A DNA stretch of 64,000 bases from Siccirubricoccus sp. G192 (GTDB lineage: Bacteria > Pseudomonadota > Alphaproteobacteria > Acetobacterales > Acetobacteraceae): contig NZ_JAHREN010000001.1 in NCBI RefSeq assembly GCF_019084075.1, positions 1,399,501-1,463,500 on the forward strand, read 5' to 3'. The translations under genes were made by a program, and so were the position numbers. The notes beneath the pieces were generated by a model. It made no database searches. It had not been told where the DNA came from and saw only the letters and a list, made by a program, of their open reading frames with translations. Of this stretch, positions 40,536 to 49,278 are shown one piece after another (position 1 is the first letter of the stretch; each line of letters starts with the position of its first letter).

Positions 40536-41648
40536 TCAGCCCTGACCTTCCCTCTTTGGGAGCTCACCTCGGCGGCGTGGGCGCACGACGCCTCTGGCCG
40601 GGGCGGGCCGGAGGGTGCCGCCGGTCCGGGACGATGCCGCTCCGAAGCGCCGGTTCGGGCTCAGCCTCCCACGGCGGCGGCATAGGCCCGGGGGGATTGC
40701 CTCGCTGCGGAGGGCATCGAACTCCTCCTGGCCCGGCGTCGGCACCGGCGCGTCGCGCCAGTCCGGTGCTACGGGCTGCAGCAGCCGCCGGCGGAGCGCG
40801 GGCGGCATGGTCGCGTCCAGCTCCACGCTTTGCAGCGGTCCGGGCAGGCCCATATCGCGCCGGCGGACCAGGGCATCGAGGGTCCGCAGGACCATCCATC
40901 CGACCGGCGGCAGGACCTTGTAGAAGAAGGCCCGCGGGTCGGGGATCAGCCGGCCCTGTGCATCGGCCACGTTGATGGGGGGCGTCTGGCCGATTATCGG
41001 GCCGGCATCGACCACCTCGGTCATCCGGTGCACCGACCAGACGGTGTGCGTGACGCCGCGCGCTGTCATGTCGTCCCACGGCGCCGGCCCGCGGCCGTGG
41101 CCGTTCGCGAGGTCGGTAGGGTGGCAGTTGTAGGCGCCGTAGGGCGCGGCATCGAGGATGGCGGCATCGAGCACCTGGCCGAAGCCGCAGGTGATGATGG
41201 CATCGGGCCGCCAGGCGGCGAGGGCGCGGCGGAATCCCGCCGTCTTGACCTCGCCGGTATAGACGAGGACGCCGGCGCGGAGCGCGGTTCCGACCAGCGC
41301 CAGCTTCACCTCCTGGCGCTCGGCCTCGGGCATCAGGGCCCAGGCGCGCTTGCGCAGGCTGATGCGCGCCTGCGGGCTCACCGGGTCGTCTGTCACCACG
41401 CCGACGAGCCGCGCCCGGCCGGGGTGGCGCTGGAGGTAGGCCAGCACCGCCTGCAACGCGGCCTGGCCGATCCAGAAGCTGCCAAGCAGGACGAGGCGCA
41501 GCCCGTCCTCCGCGCCGGGCGGCCGATTCGGGGCCGGCGGCGTCAGCAGCGCGCCCCAGCGCGCGCCCTCCAGGGCGTCGCATGCGCATCCGGGCTGGAG
41601 GGCGCGCAGCCGCGCCATTGGATCAGGATCAATGATGCCGGATGGCAT
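40536..41648 (-). CDS. Formyltransferase-family protein (Fmt-like), 3' end doubtful
   Basis: The frame runs for 370 residues from MPSGIIDPDPMARL, with AGGGAG 6 nt before the ATG. The N10-formyl-THF transferase core is present: LRLVLLGSFWIGQAAL, YNCHPTDLANGHGRGPAP with the catalytic N-x-H, and MTEVVDAGPIIG with the catalytic Asp. It lacks a recognisable Fmt C-terminal OB domain, so it is more likely a sugar or amine formyltransferase-type enzyme than Fmt itself. The last about 45 residues are Arg-rich and not protein-like. Removing one base at the six-G run 40690-40695 would give a natural end RAYAAAVGG at 40661, so a frameshift is likely. Confidence 0.75.
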   Translation of the reverse strand: MPSGIIDPDPMARLRALQPGCACDALEGARWGALLTPPAPNRPPGAEDGLRLVLLGSFWIGQAALQAVLAYLQRHPGRARLVGVVTDDPVSPQARISLRKRAWALMPEAERQEVKLALVGTALRAGVLVYTGEVKTAGFRRALAAWRPDAIITCGFGQVLDAAILDAAPYGAYNCHPTDLANGHGRGPAPWDDMTARGVTHTVWSVHRMTEVVDAGPIIGQTPPINVADAQGRLIPDPRAFFYKVLPPVGWMVLRTLDALVRRRDMGLPGPLQSVELDATMPPALRRRLLQPVAPDWRDAPVPTPGQEEFDALRSEAIPPGLCRRRGRLSPNRRFGAASSRTGGTLRPAPARGVVRPRRRGELPKREGQG

Positions 41649-41882
41649 GGTCCACTCCCTTGTGGGCACGGCGTGCTCCGCGTGGCGGTTCAGGCTGCCC
41701 GTCGCATCACATTGGCCCCGCATGCCCCCTGGCCGGCCCCGTTGTCACTCGAAGCCGCGCTGTCGGACGTTACGGCAAACAACCACTGATGCGGCAGCAA
41801 TCCACGATCATCATTGCAGATTATTTCTACCAAGGATAGATATTGCATCAGCGGACCGCCACCGGGAGACCCCCGACAACCC

Positions 41883-42020
41883 ATGAGCCGGAACTGCATC
41901 ATTGCCGCCACCTTCGCCGCAATCGCCTGCGGCGCCCTGCTGTGGCTGGCCGGCGCACCTGCCGCCGAGCCGCCGAGGCCATCCGCCGGCGCCGCCTTCA
42001 ACACCTACGACCCACGGTAG
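41883..42020 (+). CDS. Small putative secreted or membrane protein
   Basis: 45 residues: MSRNCIIAATFAAIACGALL followed by WLAGAPAAEPPRP and a polar tail. A single N-terminal hydrophobic helix ends in an Ala-rich cleavage-like site, so it may be a short signal peptide-bearing protein or a membrane microprotein. No family recognised. It lies alone between the formyltransferase and tRNA-Leu and could be a chance frame. Confidence 0.35.
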   Translation: MSRNCIIAATFAAIACGALLWLAGAPAAEPPRPSAGAAFNTYDPR

Positions 42021-42076
42021 CTGGTCGGCCGTGAAATAGGCTGAAATTGGCCGGAAATTGCACAATTACAAAAAGA

Positions 42077-42159
42077 TGCCCGCCGGGGGATTCGAACCCC
42101 CATGCCCTTGCGGACTGCGGATTTTAAGTCCGCTGCGTCTACCATTCCGCCAGGCGGGC
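42077..42159 (-). tRNA. tRNA-Leu (anticodon TAA)
   Basis: Minus-strand sequence folds as a class II tRNA with a long variable arm. The acceptor stem is GCCCGCC/GGCGGGC with discriminator A. The anticodon stem GCGGA/TCCGC encloses loop CTTAAAA (anticodon TAA), and the T arm is GGGGGTTCGAATCCCCC. CCA is not encoded. TCTTTTTG follows directly and may terminate the transcript. Confidence 0.97.
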
Positions 42160-42178
42160 CCAGGTCTGCGGCGCCGCG

Positions 42179-43099
42179 CTACCTGCCCTCGCGGAGAATC
42201 CGCCGGCAATGCTCCAGCGCCGCCTCCATCAGGTTGTCCGTGGCCTCCGGCGTGCGGAAGGCGCTGTGCGAGGTCAGCGTGGCATTCTCCAGCCGGGTCA
42301 GCGGGTGGTTCGCCGGCAGGGGTTCCTGGCTGAAGACATCGAGCGCGGCATGGCCGAGATGCCCTGCCTCCAGCGCCGCCAGCATCGCCGCCTCGTCCAC
42401 CACCGCGCCGCGCGCCGTGTTCACCAGGATGGCGCCCGGCCGCATCCGCAGGATTCGCTCGCGCGAGAGGAAGCCGCGCGTCTCGTCATTCAGCAGCAGG
42501 TGCAGCGAGACCACATGGGCTTCCGCCAGCAGGTGGTCGAGCTCCACGAACTCCACCCCCGGATGCGCCCTGGGCGTGCGGTTCCAGGCCAGCACGCGCA
42601 TGCCGATGCCGGCGCAGAGCCTGGCCATCTCCGCCGCGATGCCGCCGAAGCCGACCAGGCCGACGGTCTTGCCGGTGAGCTGCATGCCGTCCTTGCGCGG
42701 CCAGCCGCCGGCGCGGATGGCGCCGTCCATCATGGCGGTCTTGCGCGCCGCGTCCCACATCAGGGCGAAGGCCATCTCCGCCACCGCGGTATCGCCATAG
42801 CCCTTGATGATGTGCACCTGCACGCCGCATTCGGCGGCCAGTTCCTCCGGGTTCATGTAGCTGCGCGCGCCGGTGCCGAGGAACACGATGTGCCTGAGGT
42901 CCGGGCAGCGCTTCACGACATCGGTCGGGAATTGCGTATGGTCGTCGATGGCGATGGGGTGGCCGGCGAGCAGGCGCGGCAGGTCCTCGGGCCTGATGTC
43001 CGGGTCGCGGTTGATGCTGAGCGGCAGGTCGTCCGGCCGGTGCAGCCTTTCCGTGACCACGGCCAGCCCTTCATTGGCGTCTACGAATATCGCGCGCAA
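42179..43099 (-). CDS. D-isomer-specific 2-hydroxyacid dehydrogenase
   Basis: 306 residues. NAD-binding motif TVGLVGFGGIAAEMARLCAG. The catalytic triad is visible as Arg in NTARGAVVDEAAM, Glu in ALDVFSQEPLP and His in LTSHSAFRTPEA. It reduces 2-keto acids or oxidises D-2-hydroxy acids; the substrate is unknown. TTG 43099 is taken as the start because GGGAGGG sits 4 nt upstream and gives the family N-terminus (MRAIFVDANEGL). The enolase-superfamily gene lies just upstream on the same strand, so both may act on one sugar acid or hydroxyacid (inference). Confidence 0.92.
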   Translation of the reverse strand: MRAIFVDANEGLAVVTERLHRPDDLPLSINRDPDIRPEDLPRLLAGHPIAIDDHTQFPTDVVKRCPDLRHIVFLGTGARSYMNPEELAAECGVQVHIIKGYGDTAVAEMAFALMWDAARKTAMMDGAIRAGGWPRKDGMQLTGKTVGLVGFGGIAAEMARLCAGIGMRVLAWNRTPRAHPGVEFVELDHLLAEAHVVSLHLLLNDETRGFLSRERILRMRPGAILVNTARGAVVDEAAMLAALEAGHLGHAALDVFSQEPLPANHPLTRLENATLTSHSAFRTPEATDNLMEAALEHCRRILREGR

Positions 43100-43152
43100 G
43101 GAACCCTCCCCCGGTTGGGCAGCGGCATGGTAGCGGCGGGCGGGGCGGCCTC

Positions 43153-44247
43153 CTAGACCTCGGCTATCCACCGCCTCAACGCCGCCTCATCCCACTCCAG
43201 CCCGAGCCCTGGCCGCTCCGGCACCTCCGCCATGCCGTCCCGCACCACCAGGGGCTCGCGCAGCAGCGGCCCGGCGATGTCGAGATGCTCCAGCAGATGC
43301 GCGGTCGGCGTCGCCGGCAGCAATTGCGCGCTGGCCTCGATGAAGATGTGGGAGGACATCGGCACCCGCCGCGCCGCCGCGACCGCCGCCGCCTGCATCC
43401 AGCCCGTCACGCCGCCGATCTTCATCGCATCCGGCATGCAGAGATCGACCGCGCCCGCCGCCAGCGCGCGCTCCATGCCGCGCGGCCCCCACCAGTTCTC
43501 GCCGCCCTGGATCGGCAGGTGCAACGCCCCGCGCAGCGCCGCGAGGCCGGCATCATCATCCACCGGCAGCGGCTCCTCCAGCCAGCGCACATCGAGGTCC
43601 TGCAAGGCACGGCCGCGCCGCTCGGCCTCCGGCCGGGTGAGGCCCTGGTTGTAGTCCACCAGGATTTCCGTATGGGCGCCGACCGCTTCGCGGACGGCGC
43701 GGACGGTAGCCAGGTCATCTTCCAGCCGCGCCTGGCCCAGCTTGAACTTCACCGCCCGGGCGCCGAGCGAAGCCACCGCCGCGCCCGCCTCCTCCGCCAG
43801 CATCGCCGCGCCCCAGCCGCGTAGCGAGGCATAGACCGGCAGCGGCCGCGGCGCCGCCCCCAGCAGCCGGCAGAGCGGCACCCCGGCGGCGCGGGCCAGC
43901 GCATCCCAGAGTGCCATGTCGAGCGCCGAAAGCGCGATCTGCACCAGCCCCTCGGTGCCGAGGATGCGGAACTGGTTGTGCAGATCGCCCCAGATCATGG
44001 CCGGCGCCAGGGCGCGCCCCGCCAGCATGGCGCCGATGTTGCGCGTCAGCGCCGCCACCGGCCCGAGCGCCGCCGGGGTATAGGGAAAGACATAGGCATT
44101 GCCCGCCGGCCCCTCCGCCGTCTGCACCTCGGCGATCACCAGCGGCGCGCGGGGGATCACGTTCAGGCTGTTGCGGAGCGGCGGGTCGAGCGGCGCATCC
44201 ACGGCGCGGACGGCGACGGAGCGGATGGTGAGGTCTGGCAGGGTCAT
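43153..44247 (-). CDS. Mandelate racemase/muconate lactonizing-type enzyme
   Basis: 364 residues of the enolase superfamily. The N-terminal capping domain is followed by a modified TIM barrel. KxK acid-base motif is AVKFKLG; metal ligands appear in ILVDYNQGL (Asp) and RWLEEPLPVDD (Glu), with the third probably in GGENWW. A His base lies in MSSHIFIEASAQLL. It abstracts a proton alpha to a carboxylate; the reaction (racemase, dehydratase or cycloisomerase) is not decided by sequence. It lies upstream of the hydroxyacid dehydrogenase on the same strand, with a 53-bp gap. Confidence 0.92.
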   Translation of the reverse strand: MTLPDLTIRSVAVRAVDAPLDPPLRNSLNVIPRAPLVIAEVQTAEGPAGNAYVFPYTPAALGPVAALTRNIGAMLAGRALAPAMIWGDLHNQFRILGTEGLVQIALSALDMALWDALARAAGVPLCRLLGAAPRPLPVYASLRGWGAAMLAEEAGAAVASLGARAVKFKLGQARLEDDLATVRAVREAVGAHTEILVDYNQGLTRPEAERRGRALQDLDVRWLEEPLPVDDDAGLAALRGALHLPIQGGENWWGPRGMERALAAGAVDLCMPDAMKIGGVTGWMQAAAVAAARRVPMSSHIFIEASAQLLPATPTAHLLEHLDIAGPLLREPLVVRDGMAEVPERPGLGLEWDEAALRRWIAEV

Positions 44248-44284
44248 GGCGCATCCTCCGGTTCCGGGCAGGATGCCGCCCGGT

Positions 44285-45199
44285 TCAGCCGGGGTCGAGC
44301 CGGCAGACCATCAGCTCGTGCTTGTTCTGCGCGCCATGGAACAGCATGGCGCCGGGGATGGCGGCGAATTCGGCCGCCACGTCATGGTCCGTCCCGCCCT
44401 GGAACTTGATGGTGCAGACCAGGTTGCGCGCGCGGCCCGCTTCCAGCCAGCGGCGCAGCAGCGCCAGCAGCCGGGCCGGGTAGCAGATGACGTCGCTGAA
44501 CAGCCAATCCACCGGCGGGTGCTGGCGCGGGTCCAGCGCGAAGGCGCTTTCCTGCCGCACCCGCACCCCCGGCATGGCGGCCACCGCCGGGTCGAGCGGC
44601 GCCTTGTCCACCGCCGTCACCGCGGCGCCGAGCTTCGCCAGGGCCCAGGTCCAGCCGCCTGGTGCGGCGCCGAGATCGAGGCAGATCTCGCCCGGCGCCG
44701 GCCAGCGCCCGAGGCGGGTCAGCGCCTCCCATAATTTCAGATAGGCGCGGGAGGGCGGGCCCTCGCGGTCCTCCACGAAGCGCACCTCGCCATTGACGAA
44801 GGGGCTGGTCTTGCCGGGGCTGGCGAGCAGGCGGTCCGCCGCCAGCAGGGTCCAGGCACCGAGCGGCGCGCTGGGCGCCGGTTCCGGGAAGAGCAGCGGG
44901 CGGGCCTTCACCGGCGGCAGGCGCTCCTCGATCAGCGCGGCGCGGCGGAACTGGGTGGCGGCGTAGAGGCTCCAGTTGCGCTGGAGGCCGCGCAGCGCAT
45001 CGGCGGCGGCCTTCACCGAGGGTGCGGGCAGTTCCCGCGGCGCGGTCCAGATATCCAGCGCCCAGGCGGCGGTCGCGGGCGGCTCCGGCGAGAGCGCCAA
45101 GCGGCCGTGCCAGGCCGCGATGCTGCGGCCGGCGCGGCGCAATTCCTCGGCAAGCTCCGCCTCGAATCCCTCGGCGGCGAGATAGGCGGCGCCGATCAT
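44285..45199 (-). CDS. RlmM/FtsJ-like SAM-dependent RNA methyltransferase
   Basis: 304 residues. A N-terminal THUMP-like part (MIGAAYLAAEGFEAELAEEL) precedes a methyltransferase core with SAM motif EICLDLGAAPGGWTWALAKL, acidic VTAVDKAPLD, motif VDWLFSDVICYPARLLALL and NLVCTIKFQG, giving the K-D-K type residues of 2'-O-methyltransferases. E. coli RlmM modifies C2498 of 23S rRNA; this shorter form probably does a related job. The start overlaps the DUF423 stop by 4 bp. Confidence 0.85.
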   Translation of the reverse strand: MIGAAYLAAEGFEAELAEELRRAGRSIAAWHGRLALSPEPPATAAWALDIWTAPRELPAPSVKAAADALRGLQRNWSLYAATQFRRAALIEERLPPVKARPLLFPEPAPSAPLGAWTLLAADRLLASPGKTSPFVNGEVRFVEDREGPPSRAYLKLWEALTRLGRWPAPGEICLDLGAAPGGWTWALAKLGAAVTAVDKAPLDPAVAAMPGVRVRQESAFALDPRQHPPVDWLFSDVICYPARLLALLRRWLEAGRARNLVCTIKFQGGTDHDVAAEFAAIPGAMLFHGAQNKHELMVCRLDPG

Positions 45200-45570
45200 G
45201 GCCGCAGCGCCGCCACCAGCAGCAGCAGCCAGCCCAGCATCAGCGCCATGCCGCCGGCCGGCGCCACCCTGCCGAGCGCAACGCCGCCGATCGCCACCGC
45301 ATAGACCGCGCCGCAGAACAGCAGCAGGCCGAGGCTGAAGGCCGCGCCGGCGGCCTGCACCGCCCAGCCGCCGCGCCACCCCGCCCAGAGCCCGGTCGCC
45401 AGCAGTGCCAGCGCGTGCCAGCCCTGCATGGTGATGCCGTTCTGCAGCATGGCCAGCCGCGCGGCATCCAGCCGCGCCGGCGCGCCATGTGCCGCCCAGG
45501 CGGAAAGCGCCACGGCCCCGAGCCCGGCCACCGCGCCGAGCGCCAGCCAGAGCCGCGCGAGCCCGCTCAT
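45196..45570 (-). CDS. DUF423-family membrane protein (YgdD-like)
   Basis: 124 residues with four helices. The family opening reads LWLALGAVAGLGAVALSAWA then AHG, with MLQNGITMQGWHALALL and AVYAVAIGGVALGRVAPAGG. Function unknown. In E. coli ygdD is also next to rlmM, and here the two overlap by 4 bp, so the association seems conserved and translationally coupled. Confidence 0.9.
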   Translation of the reverse strand: MSGLARLWLALGAVAGLGAVALSAWAAHGAPARLDAARLAMLQNGITMQGWHALALLATGLWAGWRGGWAVQAAGAAFSLGLLLFCGAVYAVAIGGVALGRVAPAGGMALMLGWLLLLVAALRP

Positions 45571-46050
45571 GCCGAGGGACGTCCGGTGAGGCGGTGCCAT
45601 GCCGGCAGGCCGCATTCGGCCCGGCCGCGCCGCCTGGCGCCACTCAGGCGGCTCCAGCCGGCAGAATCCTGGCCTGGTGGGTGCAATGCCGCGCCATGCG
45701 GTGCGCCTCCTGGTCCAACGCCATCCTGGCTGGAAAAGCGCGTGCTTCCGGCCAGGACGGCAAGGCCCGCCGGTCCTAAAACAGCCGGGGCATAGTCCGG
45801 AAGGCTGTGCTCCGGGCGGCCAGGGGCCAGGGGGGAGGGGCATCATGATCTCCTCAGGATCGAGGCCGCCGGCGGCCTCGATGCCCGGCAAACCCGTGGT
45901 CAGGCCGATGCAACCGCAGGCGCGGCCGTGGTTCAGCGAAAGCGGATATCGGGCAGGCTGCCACATCGGCCCCGCCCGCGCCCTGGATTCCGCCGACATG
46001 GTCCGCGGCGCGCGGCGGGTTCTACCCCGCCGCGCGCCACGCGGCCAGGA
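45571..46050. other. Non-coding stretch between DUF423 gene and endonuclease V gene
   Basis: 480 bp. I see no convincing gene; open frames here are Arg/Pro-rich shadows. It contains the promoter side of the DUF423-rlmM unit and, at its right end, the strong hairpin listed at 46007-46038. Confidence 0.5.
46007..46038 (-). terminator. 13-bp hairpin downstream of endonuclease V
   Basis: GGCGCGCGGCGGG (46007-46019) pairs perfectly with CCCGCCGCGCGCC (46026-46038) around loop ttctac, 12 nt after the endonuclease V stop. No U-tract follows on the minus strand. Confidence 0.5.
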
Positions 46051-46752
46051 TCAGTCTTCCTCCGGCGCGCCTGTGGCTGGTTCCTCTGCCGGCGCACCTG
46101 TGGCTGGCTCCTCCCGCGCGCCTGCGGCGAGGCGCACCGCATTCGCCGCCAGATGCGCCTGCCGCGTCGGTTCCGGCAGGCGGTAGCCGGTGCCGGCGCG
46201 CCGCACCCATGCCACCGCCTCCTCCAGCGAGACGCGATGGCCGATCGAGATATACAGGGGATTGGCCCGCCGTCGGGTCCGCAGCACGGTGCCGAGGCGC
46301 CTGCCCTTCCACACCAGCGGCGCCTCCGCCCCGGCCTCCTCGCCGAGCGGCATCTCCGGCCGCCCCACCAGCGGTGATTTGGCGACACCGATGCAGGGCA
46401 CATCCAGCAGCACGCCGAGATGCGCGGCGATGCCGAGCCCGCGCGGATGCGCGATGCCATGCCCATCCACCAGCACCAGATCGGGCTTCACGCGCAGCTT
46501 CTCCCAGGCGATGAGCAGCGCCGGAACCTCGCGGAATGCCAGGAAGCCCGGGATATAGGGCATGGTGGCGCGCGCCTCGGCCCCGACGGTCTCCACCACC
46601 TGCAAATCGGGCAGCGACAGCACGACCACGCCCGCGAAGACGCGTCCCTCGGGGTCGAAGCGGTTGTTGCTGATATCGACGCCGCCCAGCAGCCGCACCT
46701 CGCCATGCGCCTGCCGCTGCACCACGCGCTCCGCCAGCGCGACCTGCGCCAC
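46051..46752 (-). CDS. nfi: Endonuclease V (deoxyinosine 3' endonuclease), start uncertain
   Basis: The core has all family blocks: [48 protein letters not shown] + [21 protein letters not shown] and [16 protein letters not shown]. It nicks DNA 3' to deoxyinosine. The C-terminus ends in two copies of an EEPATGAP repeat encoded by an imperfect tandem DNA repeat. GTG 46752 is a minimal start, but likeness extends a few residues upstream without a start codon. An ATG at 46837 (MHEAIP) reaches this frame only if one base of the GGG at 46820-46822 is removed, so the 5' end may carry a frameshift. Confidence 0.85.
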   Translation of the reverse strand: MAQVALAERVVQRQAHGEVRLLGGVDISNNRFDPEGRVFAGVVVLSLPDLQVVETVGAEARATMPYIPGFLAFREVPALLIAWEKLRVKPDLVLVDGHGIAHPRGLGIAAHLGVLLDVPCIGVAKSPLVGRPEMPLGEEAGAEAPLVWKGRRLGTVLRTRRRANPLYISIGHRVSLEEAVAWVRRAGTGYRLPEPTRQAHLAANAVRLAAGAREEPATGAPAEEPATGAPEED

Positions 46753-47121
46753 CCGGGCGGTAGCAAGGTCGGGCGGGTTGCGCCACTCCGCCGGAATGGC
46801 AGGGGCGGCCGTGCTGTCAGGGAATTGCTTCGTGCATGAATCCTGCCTGGCGTGGAAGGCCCCGCGAGTGGCCGCAAGCTGCCGCCGATGGGTGGTGGCG
46901 TGGCTGGCCTCGCAGAAGGCCAGCTCGATCGGGCGAGCGCCGGGAAAGCCGCCCGTGCGGCCGAAAAGGATCGGCCGGCCCGGCGCCTGCACGCGCTTCG
47001 TGGCGATGCGGGTGCCACATCGGCCTGCCTGCCCTGCCCTGCCAGCGCCCGCATCGCTGCTCCCCACCCTGCCAAGGCTGGAACCTCCGGGGATAGGGTG
47101 GGTTCCGGTGCCGCCGGTGCA
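46753..47121. other. Stretch without a clear gene upstream of endonuclease V
   Basis: 369 bp. Apart from the possible extended N-terminus of endonuclease V (to 46837) I see no gene. The open frames here are low-complexity shadows. Confidence 0.4.
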
Positions 47122-47232
47122 TCAGCCCGGGACGCCACCCTCCCATTGCACAGGATGGTCCGCGCATTGCGTGCGGAACGCCAGCCTGTTCAGCTTGCCC
47201 ATGGCCGTATGCGGCAATCCCTCCACCACCAT
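47122..47232 (-). pseudogene. C-terminal remnant of an acyl-CoA synthetase (AMP-ligase)
   Basis: A 36-residue minus-strand frame, MVVEGLPHTAMGKLNRLAFR then a short tail ending TGA at 47122. The LPHTAMGKL segment matches the extreme C-terminus of acyl-CoA/AMP ligases, where the Lys of xGK catalyses adenylation. The frame is closed by a TGA 18 bp before the ATG and the rest of the gene is missing, so this is a decayed remnant. Confidence 0.5.
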
Positions 47233-47346
47233 GTGGCTACCAGCCCATCATGGAGTGCCAGCACGCTCGCCGCCGCCGCTCCATTCATTCGGGGTGCCGC
47301 GCCGCGATCATCGCCGTCTCATCCGGATGCGGCGCGGCGCTGCTCT

Positions 47347-48267
47347 TCAGCCCGGCTCGCCGCGCATCGCCGGCACCAGCAGCCCGAGATTGTGCCGCAC
47401 CATCGCCTCGAAGCCGGGGGCCGGCCCGTCCGGGGCGGAGAGGGTATCGGCATAGAGCCGGCCGCGGACCGTCACGCCGGCATCCCGCGCCAGCCGCTGC
47501 ATCACTGCCTGGCTGCCCGGCCCCTCGATGAAAACCGCGGAGATTCCGGCCGCCCGGATCTGGCGGATCAGGGCCGCCACCTGCGCGGCGGAGGGCTGCG
47601 CGCCGGCGCTCGCGCCCTGCGGCGCCAGGAAGCGCACGCCATAGGCGGCGGCGAAATAGCCGAATGCGTCGTGGCTGGTGACCACCACGCGGCGTTCCGG
47701 CGGCACGGTGGCGATCCGCTCCCGCACCCAGGCATCCAGTGCCGCCAGCCGCGCGGCATAACCCGATGCCGCCTCGCGCCAGGCTGCCGCGCGGGTGGGT
47801 TCGACCAGGGCAAGCGCCTCGCCGATGCGGCGGGCATAGGATTGCGCCAGGCCCAGGTCCTGCCAGCAATGCGGGTCCGGTCCGTGGCCATGGCCCCCTG
47901 CCTGGTCGGCGCGGCGCGGGGTGATGCCCTCGCTGGCGGTGACGACCGGGCCCTGGTGGCCGGTGCTGCGGAGCAGGCGGTCCAGCCAGGGCTCGAAGCC
48001 CAACCCGTTGCGGACCACCAGCGCGGCGCCGCGGATCGCCTCCGCCTCCGAGGGGCGGGGCTGGAAGGCATGCGCATCCGTCTCCGGCCCGGCCAGGACG
48101 CGCAGCACCACATCCTCCCCGGCGATCTGCCGGACCATGTCGCCGAGGATGGAGAAGGAGGCCACCACCACCGGCCGCGGCGGTGCCTGCGCCCGGGCCC
48201 GGGCCGGGCTGGCAGCCAGCAGGGCAAGCAGCGGCAGGGCGGCGCGGCGGGTCAGGGGGGCGGTCAT
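47347..48267 (-). CDS. znuA: Zinc ABC transporter substrate-binding protein (ZnuA/TroA type)
   Basis: 306 residues, with signal MTAPLTRRAALPLLALLAAS then PARARA. Metal-site residues in cluster A-I style: GPETDAHAFQPRPSEAEAIR (His), a short His-rich loop GGHGHGPDPHCWQDLGLAQS (His), SHDAFGYFAAAYG (His), and FIEGPGS / LYADTLSAPDG (Asp). The His-loop is typical of zinc rather than manganese binders. It has a Zur-box-like palindrome immediately upstream. The permease and ATPase genes are not adjacent. Confidence 0.9.
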   Translation of the reverse strand: MTAPLTRRAALPLLALLAASPARARAQAPPRPVVVASFSILGDMVRQIAGEDVVLRVLAGPETDAHAFQPRPSEAEAIRGAALVVRNGLGFEPWLDRLLRSTGHQGPVVTASEGITPRRADQAGGHGHGPDPHCWQDLGLAQSYARRIGEALALVEPTRAAAWREAASGYAARLAALDAWVRERIATVPPERRVVVTSHDAFGYFAAAYGVRFLAPQGASAGAQPSAAQVAALIRQIRAAGISAVFIEGPGSQAVMQRLARDAGVTVRGRLYADTLSAPDGPAPGFEAMVRHNLGLLVPAMRGEPG

Positions 48268-48271
48268 GGAT

Positions 48272-48284
48272 GTTATATTATAAC
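48272..48284 (-). promoter_or_regulatory. Zur-box-like operator overlapping the znuA -10 region
   Basis: A perfect palindrome GTTATA-T-TATAAC, embedded in an otherwise GC-rich area, ends 4 bp before the znuA ATG. It matches the core of proteobacterial Zur boxes (GTTATAATATAAC type). On the minus strand it contains TATAAT (48277-48282), so repressor binding would block the promoter. Transcription would then begin at or next to the ATG. Confidence 0.75.
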
Positions 48285-48319
48285 GCCAGGCCGATCCCTT
48301 AAAGGGGCTTCCGGGTCGC

Positions 48320-49093
48320 TCAGCGATGGCCGAGCCAGCGCCGCAGCCGGGCCAGCAGCGATTCGCCGCGCGGCGATTCGCTGCGTCCGGCGATCCGCTG
48401 ATGCGCCACATGCGGCCGCCGGGCCGGGGGCGGCAGGGCGCTCGCCACCGTATGGCGCCCGGCATCGCGGGCCGCGACCAGCCGGGCCTCCAGCGCCACA
48501 ACCTGCGCCACCGCCTCCGGCGGATGGGACCGGCCCAGCGCCTCGGCCGTCGCGGCGGCATCCTCCCAGGCTTCGGCACGGCGCAGCGCGTCGATCACCC
48601 GCACCGTCTGTTCGGCATCGAGCGGCGGGCCGCTGCGCCACAGCGCCACCGCATCCAGCCGCCAGAGCCGCGCCAGCTCGGGCTTGCCGAGGTCGTCCGC
48701 CACCCAGGCGGCCTGCAGGCTGGCCTCGGCCGCGGCATGCAGCGCCCCGGTTTCCTCCAGCACATGCGCCCAGGCCAGGAAGCGGCGGGCCAGCGGGGGG
48801 TAGCCGGTTTCCGCCATCAGCGCGCGGAAGGGCGCCGCCGCCACCGCCTGCGCCGCCGCTGGATGGGCGCGGGTGATATTGGGCGCGGCATAGCCGCAGC
48901 CCGGGCATTGCTGCAGCCAGCGGGCCATGGTGGAGCGCACCGGCTCGCCCGGGCGCAGGTCGAGATCCGGCGCCTGTTCCGGCGGTTCGGGCCGGAACGG
49001 TGCCTGCCGGCTGCCGGTCCCGCAGACGGCGCAGCGTGGCGTCGCATCGGCCGCGGGCGGGCGGGAAGGGGCGGAGGACGGCACGGACATCAT
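48320..49093 (-). CDS. Hypothetical protein with two Cys-pair motifs
   Basis: 257 residues. An N-terminal CAVCGTG and, after about 45 residues, CPGCGYA form a likely zinc-binding pair, somewhat like DUF2225-type proteins (RWLQQCPGCGYAAPNITRAH). The remainder is a helical repeat-like region rich in Ala and Trp (AWAHVLEETGALHAAAEASL) resembling TPR-like packing, and a basic tail. Function unknown. It lies upstream of znuA on the same strand but is separated by the Zur box, so it is probably not under that operator. Confidence 0.7.
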   Translation of the reverse strand: MMSVPSSAPSRPPAADATPRCAVCGTGSRQAPFRPEPPEQAPDLDLRPGEPVRSTMARWLQQCPGCGYAAPNITRAHPAAAQAVAAAPFRALMAETGYPPLARRFLAWAHVLEETGALHAAAEASLQAAWVADDLGKPELARLWRLDAVALWRSGPPLDAEQTVRVIDALRRAEAWEDAAATAEALGRSHPPEAVAQVVALEARLVAARDAGRHTVASALPPPARRPHVAHQRIAGRSESPRGESLLARLRRWLGHR

Positions 49094-49278
49094 CCCGCAA
49101 GTTAGGCATGGCGGGGCCAAAGGCGAAGGGGTTCCCGCGGGGCTTGCCGAATCCTTGTGCGCCGGCGGTTCGATGCGCCCGGCCCTGTGGCGCCGGGGCC
49201 GCGGTCCGGCGCCCCGGCCGGGACCATCCGGACACGCTGCATATTGCCCTTCCGCCGCCACCTGCGGATATTGGGCGC

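Noticed and set aside
46852..48876. A 674-codon plus-strand open frame over endonuclease V and znuA
   Set aside because: Shadow of GC-rich genes on the other strand; low-complexity Arg/Pro/Gly sequence without any motif, while the minus strand has clear ZnuA.
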